A stretch of 64,000 nucleotides of DNA from the NCBI RefSeq assembly GCF_000154725.1, contig NZ_DS544873.1, positions 4,189,085 to 4,253,084 on the forward strand. Direction: 5' to 3'. Under the pieces are notes generated by a model that was not told the origin of the DNA, made no database searches, and worked only from the letters and a program-made list of their open reading frames with translations. Below, in pieces: positions 35,868 to 45,159 of this stretch. Position 1 is the first letter of the stretch, and each line of letters starts with the position of its first letter. Made by a program: the position numbers and the translations under genes. The DNA is from Kordia algicida OT-1. Lineage in GTDB: Bacteria; Bacteroidota; Bacteroidia; Flavobacteriales; Flavobacteriaceae.

Positions 35868-38639
35868 ATGGATAGATTTTCCTTTTTAAATGCAGCGCAT
35901 ACAGCATACTTTGCTGAATTATACGATCAATACTTACAAAACCCAGATAGCATAGAGCCAAGTTGGCGTGCTTTCTTTCAAGGATACGACTTTGGAACAG
36001 AAACCTACGGAGAAGAACAAGAAGCTTCCCAAACGGTGTCACAAGTAGTCGTTCCAGAAAATGTAAAGAAAGAATTTCAAGTGGTAAAACTCATTGATGG
36101 CTATCGTACTCGTGGACACTTATTCACCAGAACAAATCCTGTACGAGAAAGAAGAAAGTACGAGCCAACATTAGCTTTAGAAAACTTTGGACTAAGTGAA
36201 AGTGACTTAGACAAATCTTTTGAAGCTGGCGAAATTATCGGTCTTGGAAAAACAACACTGCAAAACATCATCACACATTTAGAGCGCATTTATTGCGAAT
36301 CTATAGGTGTGGAATATATGTACATAAGAAAACCAGAGCAGATTGAGTGGATTCAGCAACAGCTGAACAAAAACGACAATCATCCAAAGTTTTCAACCGA
36401 TCAGAAAAAACACATTCTCAAAAAGTTGAACGAAGCAGTTTCGTTTGAAAACTTCTTGCATACCAAATATGTAGGGCAAAAACGTTTCTCACTAGAAGGT
36501 GGCGAATCCTTAATTCCTGCATTAGATGCGGTTGTTGAAAAAGCTGCAGAAAAAGGTGTGGAAGAATTTATTCTTGGAATGGCACACAGAGGTCGTCTCA
36601 ATGTGCTAACAAATATCTTTGGAAAATCAGCCAAAAACATCTTTAGTGAGTTTGATGGAAAAGACTACGAAGAAGCAATCTTTGATGGTGATGTAAAATA
36701 TCACTTAGGATTAACAGCTGATAGAACTACCGATTCTGGAAAGAAAATAAGCATGAATATTGCGCCAAATCCTTCGCATTTAGAAACGGTTGGAGCAGTT
36801 GTGGAAGGAATCGCTAGAGCAAAACAAGACAGACATCATGCAGACAATTTTTCAGAAGTATTGCCAATTGTAATTCACGGTGATGCCGCAATTGCGGGAC
36901 AAGGCTTGGTATATGAAATTGTACAAATGTCGCAACTAGACGGTTACAAAACTGGTGGAACCATTCATATTGTCATTAACAATCAGGTTGGATTTACCAC
37001 AAACTATCTAGACGCACGTTCTTCTACCTATTGTACAGATGTTGGAAAAGTAACACTTTCTCCAGTATTACACGTAAATGCAGATGCTGCAGAAGCTGTT
37101 GTGCATGCCGCCTTATTTGCGTTAGAATACAGAATGACATTCCAACGTGACGTATTTATTGACTTATTAGGATATCGTAAATACGGACACAACGAAGGTG
37201 ACGAGCCGCGTTTTACGCAACCAAAATTATACAAAGCCATCTCAAAACACAGCAATCCGAGAGACATCTATGCGGAAAAACTCCGCAATCAAGGTGTCAT
37301 TGATGAAAACTATGTACGAGAACTAGAAAAAAAATACAAAGACTCGCTAGAAGAAAAACTAGAAGATTCTCGTAAAGAAGAAAAAACAGTCATCACACCA
37401 TTCATGCAAGATATCTGGAAAGACGTAGGTTTGGAAAGAGTAGACGAAAATGAAATGGCAAAAGAGGTCGATACAACCTATCCAGAAGAAAAACTAGCAC
37501 AAATTGCCAAAGCGGTTTCCAAATTGCCAGAAGACAAAAAGTTTTTGCGTAAAATCAATAAGATTATTTCTGATCGTAACAAGATGTTCTTTGAAAGAAA
37601 TGAAATCGATTGGGGAATGGGAGAAACCTTAGCATACGGTTCTTTACTTGAAGAAGGATTTGACGTGCGTATCACAGGGCAAGACGTAGAAAGAGGAACG
37701 TTCTCGCACCGTCATGCGGTTGTAAAAGTTGAAGACTCAGAAGAAGAAATCAAATTACTCGATCACGTAGCAGAAAATCAAGGAAAATTCTACATATATA
37801 ACTCTTTACTATCAGAGTATGGAGTTGTAGGTTTTGATTACGGATATGCCATGGCGAGTCCAAACACGTTAACCATTTGGGAAGCGCAATTTGGAGATTT
37901 TAGCAATGGAGCGCAAATTATGATTGACCAATACATTTCTTCGGCAGAAGACAAATGGAAAACACAAAACGGATTGGTCATGTTACTGCCACATGGATAT
38001 GAAGGTCAGGGAGCAGAGCATTCATCAGCACGTATGGAACGCTACTTGCAACTATGTGCAAAAGACAATATGTATGTAGCCGATTGTACAACGCCAGCAA
38101 ACTTTTATCACCTGTTGCGTCGTCAAATGAAGGCAAGTTTCAGAAAACCATTAATCGTATTTACACCAAAAAGTTTATTGCGTTTACCAGCAGCAGTTTC
38201 ACAAATAGATGACTTTGTCAATGGAAGTTTCCAAACGTTAATTGATGATGTAGATGCAAAACCTGAAAAGGTAAAAACATTGGTATTCTGTACAGGGAAA
38301 TTCTATTATGACTTATTAGAAGAACGTGAAAAACAAGGTAGAAAAGAAGATGTTGCTTTGGTTCGATTAGAACAATTATTCCCATTGCCAAAAACAAAAA
38401 TTAGAGAAATATTAGCAAAATATACAAACGCAGACGATATTGTTTGGGCGCAAGAAGAACCTAGAAACATGGGAGCGTACAGTCACTTATTAATGCACAT
38501 GGATGAAGTAAGAAACTTTAGAGTTGCCTCTAGAAGATTCTACGGAGCGCCAGCGGCAGGAAGTGCAGTACGATCAAAACGTCGTCATGCGGAAGTAATT
38601 GCATATGTTTTTGATAAAACTAAAAATAACATGCGTTAA
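35868..38639 (+). CDS. sucA: 2-oxoglutarate dehydrogenase E1 component
   Basis: E1 decarboxylates 2-oxoglutarate with thiamine diphosphate and passes the succinyl group to E2-lipoate in the TCA cycle. The 923-aa protein begins with the conserved E1o start FLNAAHTAYFAELYDQYLQ, then has GMAHRGRLNVLTN and HGDAAIAGQGLVYE (ThDP/Mg site) with NNQVGFTT, and the transketolase-like half with EAQFGDFSNGAQIM and LPHGYEGQGAEHSSAR. Length is normal. It forms an operon with odhB 129 bp downstream. Confidence 0.97.
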   Translation: MDRFSFLNAAHTAYFAELYDQYLQNPDSIEPSWRAFFQGYDFGTETYGEEQEASQTVSQVVVPENVKKEFQVVKLIDGYRTRGHLFTRTNPVRERRKYEPTLALENFGLSESDLDKSFEAGEIIGLGKTTLQNIITHLERIYCESIGVEYMYIRKPEQIEWIQQQLNKNDNHPKFSTDQKKHILKKLNEAVSFENFLHTKYVGQKRFSLEGGESLIPALDAVVEKAAEKGVEEFILGMAHRGRLNVLTNIFGKSAKNIFSEFDGKDYEEAIFDGDVKYHLGLTADRTTDSGKKISMNIAPNPSHLETVGAVVEGIARAKQDRHHADNFSEVLPIVIHGDAAIAGQGLVYEIVQMSQLDGYKTGGTIHIVINNQVGFTTNYLDARSSTYCTDVGKVTLSPVLHVNADAAEAVVHAALFALEYRMTFQRDVFIDLLGYRKYGHNEGDEPRFTQPKLYKAISKHSNPRDIYAEKLRNQGVIDENYVRELEKKYKDSLEEKLEDSRKEEKTVITPFMQDIWKDVGLERVDENEMAKEVDTTYPEEKLAQIAKAVSKLPEDKKFLRKINKIISDRNKMFFERNEIDWGMGETLAYGSLLEEGFDVRITGQDVERGTFSHRHAVVKVEDSEEEIKLLDHVAENQGKFYIYNSLLSEYGVVGFDYGYAMASPNTLTIWEAQFGDFSNGAQIMIDQYISSAEDKWKTQNGLVMLLPHGYEGQGAEHSSARMERYLQLCAKDNMYVADCTTPANFYHLLRRQMKASFRKPLIVFTPKSLLRLPAAVSQIDDFVNGSFQTLIDDVDAKPEKVKTLVFCTGKFYYDLLEEREKQGRKEDVALVRLEQLFPLPKTKIREILAKYTNADDIVWAQEEPRNMGAYSHLLMHMDEVRNFRVASRRFYGAPAAGSAVRSKRRHAEVIAYVFDKTKNNMR

Positions 38640-38648
38640 GGATTGTAT

Positions 38649-38722
38649 TTCGACTTAGCTCAATAAGCAGTGCAGTCTTTTACAATACAAAAACTCAAAC
38701 AAAGGTTGCTGAGCTTGTCGAA
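38649..38722. repeat. Dispersed TTCGAC...GTCGAA inverted repeat between sucA and odhB
   Basis: TTCGACTTAGCTCAATAAGC near 38649 and its imperfect reverse complement GTTGCTGAGCTTGTCGAAG near 38704 form a ~17-bp stem across ~35 bp. It is the same family as the element upstream of serS. Confidence 0.6.
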
Positions 38723-38768
38723 GCAAACGCCCAAAAAAAGTAAAATAAAAACTAAAATATAGAACACG

Positions 38769-39992
38769 ATGATTTTAGAAATGAAAGTTCCTTCGCCAGG
38801 AGAATCCATCACTGAAGTAGAAATTGCAGAATGGTTAGTACAAGACGGCGATTACGTAGAAAAAGACCAAGCAATTGCTGAGGTTGATTCTGATAAAGCA
38901 ACCTTAGAGTTGCCAGCAGAAGCGAGTGGAACAATCACCTTAAAAGCCGAAGAAGGCGACGCGGTAGAAGTTGGACAAGTAGTTTGTCTAATTGACACAA
39001 GTGCAGAAGCACCAAGTGGCGACGCTCCAAAGGAAGAAAAGAAAGAAGAAGCGCCAAAAGCGGAAGCTCCTAAAAAGGAAGAAACGCCAAAAGCAGCAGA
39101 ACCTGCTAAAACATATGCTACAGGGAGTGCATCTCCAGCAGCTAAAAAAGTATTGGCTGAAAAAGGAATGAGCGCCAATGAAGTAAAAGGAACTGGAAAA
39201 GACGGTCGTGTTACTAAAGATGACGCTGTAAAAGCACAACCAAGCATGGGAACACCAACAGGTGGAACGCGCGGAAGTGAACGTAAAAAGCTATCAATGT
39301 TGCGTAGAAAAGTTGCGGAACGTTTGGTGTCTGCAAAAAATGAAACGGCTATGTTAACAACGTTCAACGAAGTTGATATGTCGCCAATTTTTGCATTGCG
39401 TAAACAATACAAAGAAACATTCAAAGCAAAACATGGTGTAAGTTTAGGATTTATGTCTTTCTTCACACTAGCAGTTGTTCGTGCGCTTAAATTATATCCT
39501 GCTGTAAACTCAATGATTGATGGAAAAGAAATGATAAGCTATGATTTCTGTGACATTAGTATTGCAGTTTCTGGACCTAAAGGATTAATGGTTCCTGTGA
39601 TTAGAAATGCAGAAAACTTATCATTCAGAGGTGTAGAATCGGAAGTAAAAAGATTGGCAATTCGTGCGCGTGACGGACAAATTACAGTTGATGAAATGAC
39701 AGGAGGAACATTCACAATCTCAAACGGTGGTGTTTTTGGAAGTATGTTATCAACACCAATCATCAATCCGCCACAATCAGGAATCTTAGGAATGCACAAC
39801 ATTGTAGAAAGACCAGTTGCTATTGATGGACAAGTGGTAATTCGCCCAATCATGTATGTAGCATTATCATACGATCACCGAATTATTGACGGAAAAGAAT
39901 CTGTAGGTTTCTTAGTAGCAGTCAAAGAAGCATTAGAAAATCCAGAAGAATTATTAATGGACAACAATGTTCTAAGAGCATTAGAATTGTAA
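38769..39992 (+). CDS. odhB: 2-oxoglutarate dehydrogenase E2 (dihydrolipoyl succinyltransferase)
   Basis: The 407-aa protein has a lipoyl domain with the modified lysine in [11 protein letters not shown] (~43), an Ala/Pro/Lys/Glu-rich linker, the E3-binding domain [19 protein letters not shown]...[10 protein letters not shown] (~120-155), and the catalytic acyltransferase domain ending [16 protein letters not shown] with the active-site His and Asp. It follows sucA and completes the core of the complex; E3 is not in the window. Confidence 0.96.
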   Translation: MILEMKVPSPGESITEVEIAEWLVQDGDYVEKDQAIAEVDSDKATLELPAEASGTITLKAEEGDAVEVGQVVCLIDTSAEAPSGDAPKEEKKEEAPKAEAPKKEETPKAAEPAKTYATGSASPAAKKVLAEKGMSANEVKGTGKDGRVTKDDAVKAQPSMGTPTGGTRGSERKKLSMLRRKVAERLVSAKNETAMLTTFNEVDMSPIFALRKQYKETFKAKHGVSLGFMSFFTLAVVRALKLYPAVNSMIDGKEMISYDFCDISIAVSGPKGLMVPVIRNAENLSFRGVESEVKRLAIRARDGQITVDEMTGGTFTISNGGVFGSMLSTPIINPPQSGILGMHNIVERPVAIDGQVVIRPIMYVALSYDHRIIDGKESVGFLVAVKEALENPEELLMDNNVLRALEL

Positions 39993-40014
39993 ACAGTAAT
40001 TCTATAAATAAATC

Positions 40015-40046
40015 AAAGCCATTGCCGAAAAGCAGTGGCTTTTTTG
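40015..40046 (+). terminator. Terminator of the sucA-odhB operon
   Basis: An 11-bp stem AAAGCCATTGC / GCAGTGGCTTT, with one T-G pair that favours the plus strand, a 6-nt loop and a run of T. Confidence 0.85.
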
Positions 40047-40155
40047 TTGGAAATAATCTGCAATTTTACTCAAAAGAAATTAACTTTTTTTAAGAATCTA
40101 TATATTGTCTTATGTGTTGATTTTTAGTATCTTATACAGTCAAAATCAATCCGCC

Positions 40156-42168
40156 ATGAAAAAGATCATTTTTATACTTTTTTTGCTCATCACAACTGTA
40201 GTTTCTGCGCAATATCAAATTACTATAGATGCATATTTGCTTGATAGGGATACCAAAGAGCCAATTCCGTATGTAAATGTGCAATGTATAGACAAAGATT
40301 TGCAGGCAGTTACAGATACTTCTGGGAAGTTTACGCTGACGTTTGATGAAGACAGCATTTTAGATGAAGATCGTTTTCAATTTAAAACCAAAGGATATGA
40401 TTTGATTACCGTAGAAATGTCAAAGTTGAGTAAATACTTAAGGGTTTCTAACAAAATATATCTTCATCCCAAAAAAGAAATTTCGAAAGTAAGTACCATC
40501 AAAGGAAATGTATTTACCGAAAAAAATATGTCTATTCAAAATGCTTCTGTACGTGTCAAAAACACTTTTACGGAAGTGCAAACTTCATTTGATGGTTCGT
40601 TCGAAATTCCTGCAAAAATAGGAGATACACTTGTTGTAGAATATCTTGGAATGAGCGAAAAAGAAGTAGTGGTTACAGATACAATCATGATGGATGTAAA
40701 ATTAAAACCAAATGCAGAACTTTTAAAAACAGTAATGCTAAAAGGAAAAAAACAGGAAAAGAAAAAACGTTATTTTGATTCTGGATTCGGTCCTGTAAAT
40801 CTTGAAAATTACGGAATTGGTCAAGTATTGACTTCCGAAGATATTGGACCACAACACATTTATACTTCCGATATTTTGCGTGGAAGCGTAGCAGGTTTAT
40901 TTGTGTACAACGGCGGCGCAAACACACGACCAAAATTTGCTATTTCTCCACGACAAAGTTTACGAGGAATGAAAGCAACTCCAATACAATCATTCTCACA
41001 AACTTTAATGCTTATCAGAGGAGAACAAGTGCAAGTATATTATGATGGTTTTCCATTCCGCGGAAGCGTGGACGATATTGAAATTCGTACCATTGATAAT
41101 ATTGTCGTTCTAAAATCGATCAGTTCTACCATATTATATGGCGGTGTACCAACAATTTTAATTACTTCCAAAAACAGATTCCAGAAAAGAGATGAAGAAG
41201 GAAAAATTATCGACAGCGCATTGCTTACCAATAATAACTATAACGAAACAGTTCCGTTACTCGCAAATAATACGGAAAAACCAGCATACATTACAGCACT
41301 AGAAAATGCAAAAACGTATGAAAGTGCACTGAAAATTTACAATACGCAACAACAAAGTAGCAGTAATAAAACCATCCCTTATTATATTGATACAGCAGCA
41401 TATTTTAAAAAGTGGAATGACGAAAAAGCTGTGGAAGTATTGCAAAATATTGAAACATTAGCGTACAACAATCCTAAAGCACTAAAAGTGTTGGCGTATA
41501 AACTTGAAGAATTGGAACGCTTTGAAGAAGCAAAATTGATCTATCAGCGTATTGCAATCTTATTGCCAAATGCAGCGCAATCGTATCGCGATTTAGCATT
41601 GATTTACAAACGTTCAGGATATTACCAACAATCTCTAGATTTATATGTAAAAATGCTTACGGATTCTTTTGAAAATGTCAGTTTTGTAGGATTGGAAAAA
41701 ACACTTGTCAGCGAAATGCAACATTTATTGCGTAGACACAGAAGTGAAGTAGATTATAAAAATATTCCATCAAACTTACTCACAACAACCTTTAAATATG
41801 ATGTTCGTGTTGTTTTTGAATGGAACAAACCTGAAGCTGAATTTGAATTGCAATTTGTAAGTCCAGAAAACAAAGAGTACACATGGAAACATTCGGTAGC
41901 TGAAAACAAAGACCGTTTATTTGATGAAGTAAAAAATGGATATCACACAGAAGAATTCATCATTGACGAAGCTTTAACGACTGGCGAATGGATGATAAAT
42001 GTAAAAAATTTAAAAGAAGAAAAAGCGTTCAATCCAGCTTACCTAAAATATACGATCTACAAAAATTACGGAACACCCAATGAAGAACGTTCAATAAAAG
42101 TGGTGAAACTCTACAAGCAACTGCAAAAAGTAACCTTAGATAAAATAACATATCAGTTAGATCAGTAA
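40156..42168 (+). CDS. Exported carboxypeptidase-regulatory / TonB plug-like / TPR protein
   Basis: An upstream TTG at 40105 extends the frame, but the ATG at 40156 starts a signal peptide (MKKIIFILFLLITTVVSAQ) and is preferred. The 670-aa protein has two CarboxypepD_reg-like domains (early, DRDTKEPIPYVNVQ; and GNVFTEKNMSIQNASV), a plug-like region (SEDIGPQHIYTSDILRGSVAGLFV) without a barrel, TPR-like repeats (~430-540, ERFEEAKLIYQRIAILLPNAAQSYRDLALIYKRSG) and a C-terminal DUF2135-like domain (VFEWNKPEAEFELQFV). The mixture suggests a periplasmic outer-membrane assembly or maintenance role, but this is inference. Confidence 0.85.
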   Translation: MKKIIFILFLLITTVVSAQYQITIDAYLLDRDTKEPIPYVNVQCIDKDLQAVTDTSGKFTLTFDEDSILDEDRFQFKTKGYDLITVEMSKLSKYLRVSNKIYLHPKKEISKVSTIKGNVFTEKNMSIQNASVRVKNTFTEVQTSFDGSFEIPAKIGDTLVVEYLGMSEKEVVVTDTIMMDVKLKPNAELLKTVMLKGKKQEKKKRYFDSGFGPVNLENYGIGQVLTSEDIGPQHIYTSDILRGSVAGLFVYNGGANTRPKFAISPRQSLRGMKATPIQSFSQTLMLIRGEQVQVYYDGFPFRGSVDDIEIRTIDNIVVLKSISSTILYGGVPTILITSKNRFQKRDEEGKIIDSALLTNNNYNETVPLLANNTEKPAYITALENAKTYESALKIYNTQQQSSSNKTIPYYIDTAAYFKKWNDEKAVEVLQNIETLAYNNPKALKVLAYKLEELERFEEAKLIYQRIAILLPNAAQSYRDLALIYKRSGYYQQSLDLYVKMLTDSFENVSFVGLEKTLVSEMQHLLRRHRSEVDYKNIPSNLLTTTFKYDVRVVFEWNKPEAEFELQFVSPENKEYTWKHSVAENKDRLFDEVKNGYHTEEFIIDEALTTGEWMINVKNLKEEKAFNPAYLKYTIYKNYGTPNEERSIKVVKLYKQLQKVTLDKITYQLDQ

Positions 42169-42836
42169 AATGAACTTTTAAATCACTTCAATCTAAAAAA
42201 CGAAATAAAGTGCAAAAATTGAGTTTACAATAGCATATATAAATTCAAACACAAACCTATAATTAACAAGATGGTTTGTATGGCAAATAAAATAGTAACT
42301 CGTTTATTGTTTTGATTAAGGGAAGTCATCACAAATATAGTTTGGTTTTTCAATGCTGTAAAATTCATCAAAAGAAACGTGCCAAACAATACGTAAAATT
42401 ACCTGTTTTAGTGAAACTCAGTATTGAAAAGCCAAAATGCGCATTCAATACTGTTAGTTAAACTAACTCCGTCGCAGGACGGAGTCTTAAACTAACGTGA
42501 GTTTGACGTAAGAATTTTAGTTTGAAACTCTTCTTTTCCGCAGTATAGCAGGAGTTTTTCGTTAAAAATTTTCGAAGCCACAACATTCCGAAATCTAAGT
42601 TTTCTATCAAAGATATTATAGTTTTTGGGGAGTACTTGGAAAATAATTCTGAATTATTAGAAGTAAGCTGAGATGTATGACCTTAGCAGAAAAATTTTAT
42701 AATTATACTAAATAAAAATGAAATTAATCACTTTTCAACGTTCATACATTATTAATGACGCTTATTAACAATTTTAAAAAGTAGAATTAAAACTTCCGTA
42801 TATTTCTCCTATTTGGAATAATAACAGGAAGTTTTA
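42169..42836. other. 668-bp gene-free gap ahead of the recombinase
   Basis: No ORF is visible. It holds a run of hairpins at 42419-42505: CAGTATTGAA / TTCAATACTG (10 bp), GTTAGTT-A-AACTAAC (42453-42467) and ACTCCGTC-GCAG-GACGGAGT (42466-42485). A second inverted repeat reaches the recombinase start codon (separate entry). It marks the border between conserved chromosome and the cassette array. Confidence 0.7.
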
Positions 42837-42837
42837 A
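42787..42837 (+). promoter_or_regulatory. 11-bp inverted repeat overlapping the recombinase start codon
   Basis: TTAAAACTTCC (42787-42797) is the exact reverse complement of GGAAGTTTTAA (42827-42837), which includes the AGGAAG ribosome-binding site and the A of the ATG. In mRNA a hairpin with a 29-nt loop would sequester the start; as DNA it could be an operator. Confidence 0.5.
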
Positions 42838-44123
42838 TGAAAGTAACAGCAGTTTTTTATAGAAATAAGTATTGGTATGAAGTTGAAATTCATCGAACGG
42901 ACAAGAGAATTGAGCTTATCAAGACTTATGCTAATTCAAAATGGTCTCAAAAGAATAAAAAATGGCTGTTTCCTAAAAATGAAGCTTCAAGAACATTTCT
43001 AAAATCTATTGCAAGGCAATCAAAAAAAGAAGTTACATTTATTATTCTCAAAGGAAATAGACTCCGCATCACTTGTCATCCTACACAAAAAGGAATTAAG
43101 TTTATTAAATCCCTTAGCTATTATTACTATAATTCAGCATATAAACATTGGACAATTCCCTATACAGAAATCAATACTGACACATTGGAATCGATACTTG
43201 AAAACAACTATAAAATCAATTACATTGACAAAAGAGAAAAAAGAGCTAAAAAGTCCTGTAAAACCAAAGTATTAAGAGAACATCAAAGAGATTGTCCTAA
43301 CATTGTAATTGATAAATTAAAAGCATTGCGTTACAGTGAATCAACCATCAAAATTTACAAAAGTTTTCTATCAATTTTTTTTACATATCACTATGCTTAT
43401 GAACCTCAAGAAATTACCAATGAAATGATTAGGACGTACATGCGCTATTTGGTTCAAGAAAGAGAGATAAGTGAATCCTATCAAAATCAAATGATTAATG
43501 CCATAAAATTCTATTATGAAAAAGTTTTAGGAGGAAAACAGCAAACCTATTTTATAGACCGTCCAAAGAGAAGCAAGCCATTACCTATTGTACTTTCACA
43601 AAAAGAAACTATTCAATTACTCAAATCTATTCCCAATTTAAAACATAAGACTATTTTAACTGTAATTTATAGTTGTGGTCTGAGAGTTAGTGAACTCATT
43701 GATTTAAAATTATCATCTATTTATTTAGAAGAAAATAAAATACATATTGTAGCTGGTAAAGGAAAGAAAGACCGTTACGTGACTTTAGCGGTTAGAACTA
43801 AGAAACTCATAAAAATTTATATAAAAAAATATGCTCCAGAACACTATCTAATCGAAGGGCAAAAAGGAGGGAAATATGCAACATCAAGTATTCAAAAATT
43901 TATAAAGAAATATAGTAACGAAGCAGGTCTTACAAAAAATGTAACTCCTCATACACTCAGACATAGTTTTGCAACTCATTTATTAGAAAAAGGAATCAGC
44001 CTACGATATATACAATACATATTAGGACATCAAAATTCAAAAACTACAGAAATCTATACACATATTACACAAACGGGTATTGAAAACATTAAAAATCCGT
44101 TGGATGATTTTGACTTTAAGTAA
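42837..44123 (+). CDS. Tyrosine recombinase with IntI-like tail and N-terminal tandem domain
   Basis: The 428-aa protein has the full tyrosine-recombinase catalytic set: Arg283 (SCGLRVSELI), Lys308 (GKGKKDR), His372-x-x-Arg375 (PHTLRHSFATHLL), His398 (LGHQNSKTT) and Tyr407 (IYTH). It ends GIENIKNPLDDFDF, similar to the SPLD tail of integron integrases, but the IntI-specific insertion before the HxxR motif is absent. A SAM-like core-binding domain covers ~150-240. The first ~125 residues are two related ~55-aa repeats, each with IELIK/IKFIK and a K.W.(F/I)P motif (KKWLFPKN, KHWTIPYT), which I do not recognise from other integrases. It lies directly before the first cassette in the same direction. 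Confidence 0.9.
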   Translation: MKVTAVFYRNKYWYEVEIHRTDKRIELIKTYANSKWSQKNKKWLFPKNEASRTFLKSIARQSKKEVTFIILKGNRLRITCHPTQKGIKFIKSLSYYYYNSAYKHWTIPYTEINTDTLESILENNYKINYIDKREKRAKKSCKTKVLREHQRDCPNIVIDKLKALRYSESTIKIYKSFLSIFFTYHYAYEPQEITNEMIRTYMRYLVQEREISESYQNQMINAIKFYYEKVLGGKQQTYFIDRPKRSKPLPIVLSQKETIQLLKSIPNLKHKTILTVIYSCGLRVSELIDLKLSSIYLEENKIHIVAGKGKKDRYVTLAVRTKKLIKIYIKKYAPEHYLIEGQKGGKYATSSIQKFIKKYSNEAGLTKNVTPHTLRHSFATHLLEKGISLRYIQYILGHQNSKTTEIYTHITQTGIENIKNPLDDFDFK

Positions 44124-44184
44124 GAAAATTGTAGTTTTAAAATAACTAAATTCTTAAATAAAAATAGGTTTGGTTATAGTAGAA

Positions 44185-44217
44185 ATATACCGAATTCGGT
44201 ATATACGTACGTTGCCC
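44185..44217 (+). other. attI-like site: 20-bp palindrome next to the first cassette core
   Basis: ATATACCGAATTCGGTATAT (44185-44204) is a perfect 20-bp palindrome, 6 bp before the core GTTGCCC (44211-44217) where the first cassette begins. Unlike the sites between cassettes there is no left arm or long stem, as expected for the primary insertion site (attI) of an integron. The role is inferred from position and symmetry. Confidence 0.5.
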
Positions 44218-44268
44218 ACAATTAAAAAAAACGCCTGTGAATACTAATACACTAAAAAAAGACACATT

Positions 44269-44853
44269 ATGTTTATGATTCCTTTAGGGTTTGTGATGTT
44301 CGCCATCATAATATATATTTTAGTTTCAAATAAACGTGCTGAACGTAAATTGATAAGTGAAGCACGTTCGAAAAAACCAGTAAGAAGAGTTACAGTAGAT
44401 AGTTTGCCAAATAATCAATTTCCAAAACAAAATAGTAGTTCATATGTAATAAATGAAATTTTCAATACAGAACAAAAATTGGCAGTAACTGCTTGTTTAG
44501 AAATGATTTCATCTGTTGGAAGTAATAATGTAAATACTGCTAAAAGACAATCTCAAAAAATTCTGATTGCTAAAATTTTAAGCAAAGATTTTAATTTAGA
44601 CCAAGAGCGTTGGAATAGTTATTCAAATGATTTAACACCTTCTTCTGTTCAAGCAACAATGCATTCCCTCGATTCAAAAGGAAAAAGATTTTTCTTCTCA
44701 TTCGTTTTTGATTTATTGGCTAAAGGTGGTATTCCTTCTCAAAAAGAGATTATGGTAGCGGAAAATATTTGTGAAAAAGTCGCAGGAATATCAAATTATA
44801 CATTTGAAAAATTTATGGACGAAACAGATAATATGTTAAATTCATTTAATTAA
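44269..44853 (+). CDS. Cassette 1 gene A: single-pass membrane protein
   Basis: The 194-aa protein begins with one hydrophobic helix (MIPLGFVMFAIIIYILVSN), then a basic stretch and a helical domain of ~120 residues (e.g. EQKLAVTACLEMISSVGSN, FFFSFVFDLLAKGG) that vaguely recalls TerB-like helical bundles. No family is certain. It is the first ORF after the presumed attI site and so closest to any array promoter. The next gene follows after 8 nt. Confidence 0.7.
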   Translation: MFMIPLGFVMFAIIIYILVSNKRAERKLISEARSKKPVRRVTVDSLPNNQFPKQNSSSYVINEIFNTEQKLAVTACLEMISSVGSNNVNTAKRQSQKILIAKILSKDFNLDQERWNSYSNDLTPSSVQATMHSLDSKGKRFFFSFVFDLLAKGGIPSQKEIMVAENICEKVAGISNYTFEKFMDETDNMLNSFN

Positions 44854-44861
44854 AAATAAAT

Positions 44862-45128
44862 ATGTTCAAAGAAAGATTAAATATAAAGTTCAAAGAGTTT
44901 TACGAAGCGAAAGACATTGTTTCAGCGAAAGAACTTTCGAGTGAAATACTAAATATGCTAAATGAAAAGGGACTTATTGTTTACGAAAAAATAGCTGGAT
45001 ATGATAGTTTGTATATTCAAGTATTTGACAAATATCTTTCTAAATTCGGACTTGAACCAAATCCATTTTATAAGGAATTAGATTTTATTCGTTTTGGTTT
45101 AATTTCTCAATTCAAACACGACAAATGA
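44862..45128 (+). CDS. Cassette 1 gene B: hypothetical 88-aa protein
   Basis: A small, mostly helical cytosolic protein (FKERLNIKFKEFYEAKDI ... DFIRFGLISQFKHDK) with no recognised family. It begins 8 nt after gene A, so the two are co-translated and form a two-gene cassette. Partner proteins or an immunity-type pair are possible, but there is no direct evidence. Confidence 0.6.
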   Translation: MFKERLNIKFKEFYEAKDIVSAKELSSEILNMLNEKGLIVYEKIAGYDSLYIQVFDKYLSKFGLEPNPFYKELDFIRFGLISQFKHDK

Positions 45129-45159
45129 TTGAAAAAATCGTTTGACGGAATATAACTGT

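Noticed and set aside
40105-40155. TTG start extending the carboxypeptidase-regulatory protein
   Set aside because: The ATG at 40156 begins a proper signal peptide; the extension would bury it.
42837-44123. Ordinary XerC/XerD chromosome-resolution recombinase
   Set aside because: The extra N-terminal domain, IntI-like NPLDDF tail and adjacent attC-like array argue against a housekeeping role, though the catalytic domain is of Xer/IntI type.
44149-44268. A promoter (Pc) for the cassette array
   Set aside because: No TAnnTTTG box with suitable TTG spacing was found between the recombinase and the first cassette gene; read-through from the recombinase is possible instead.
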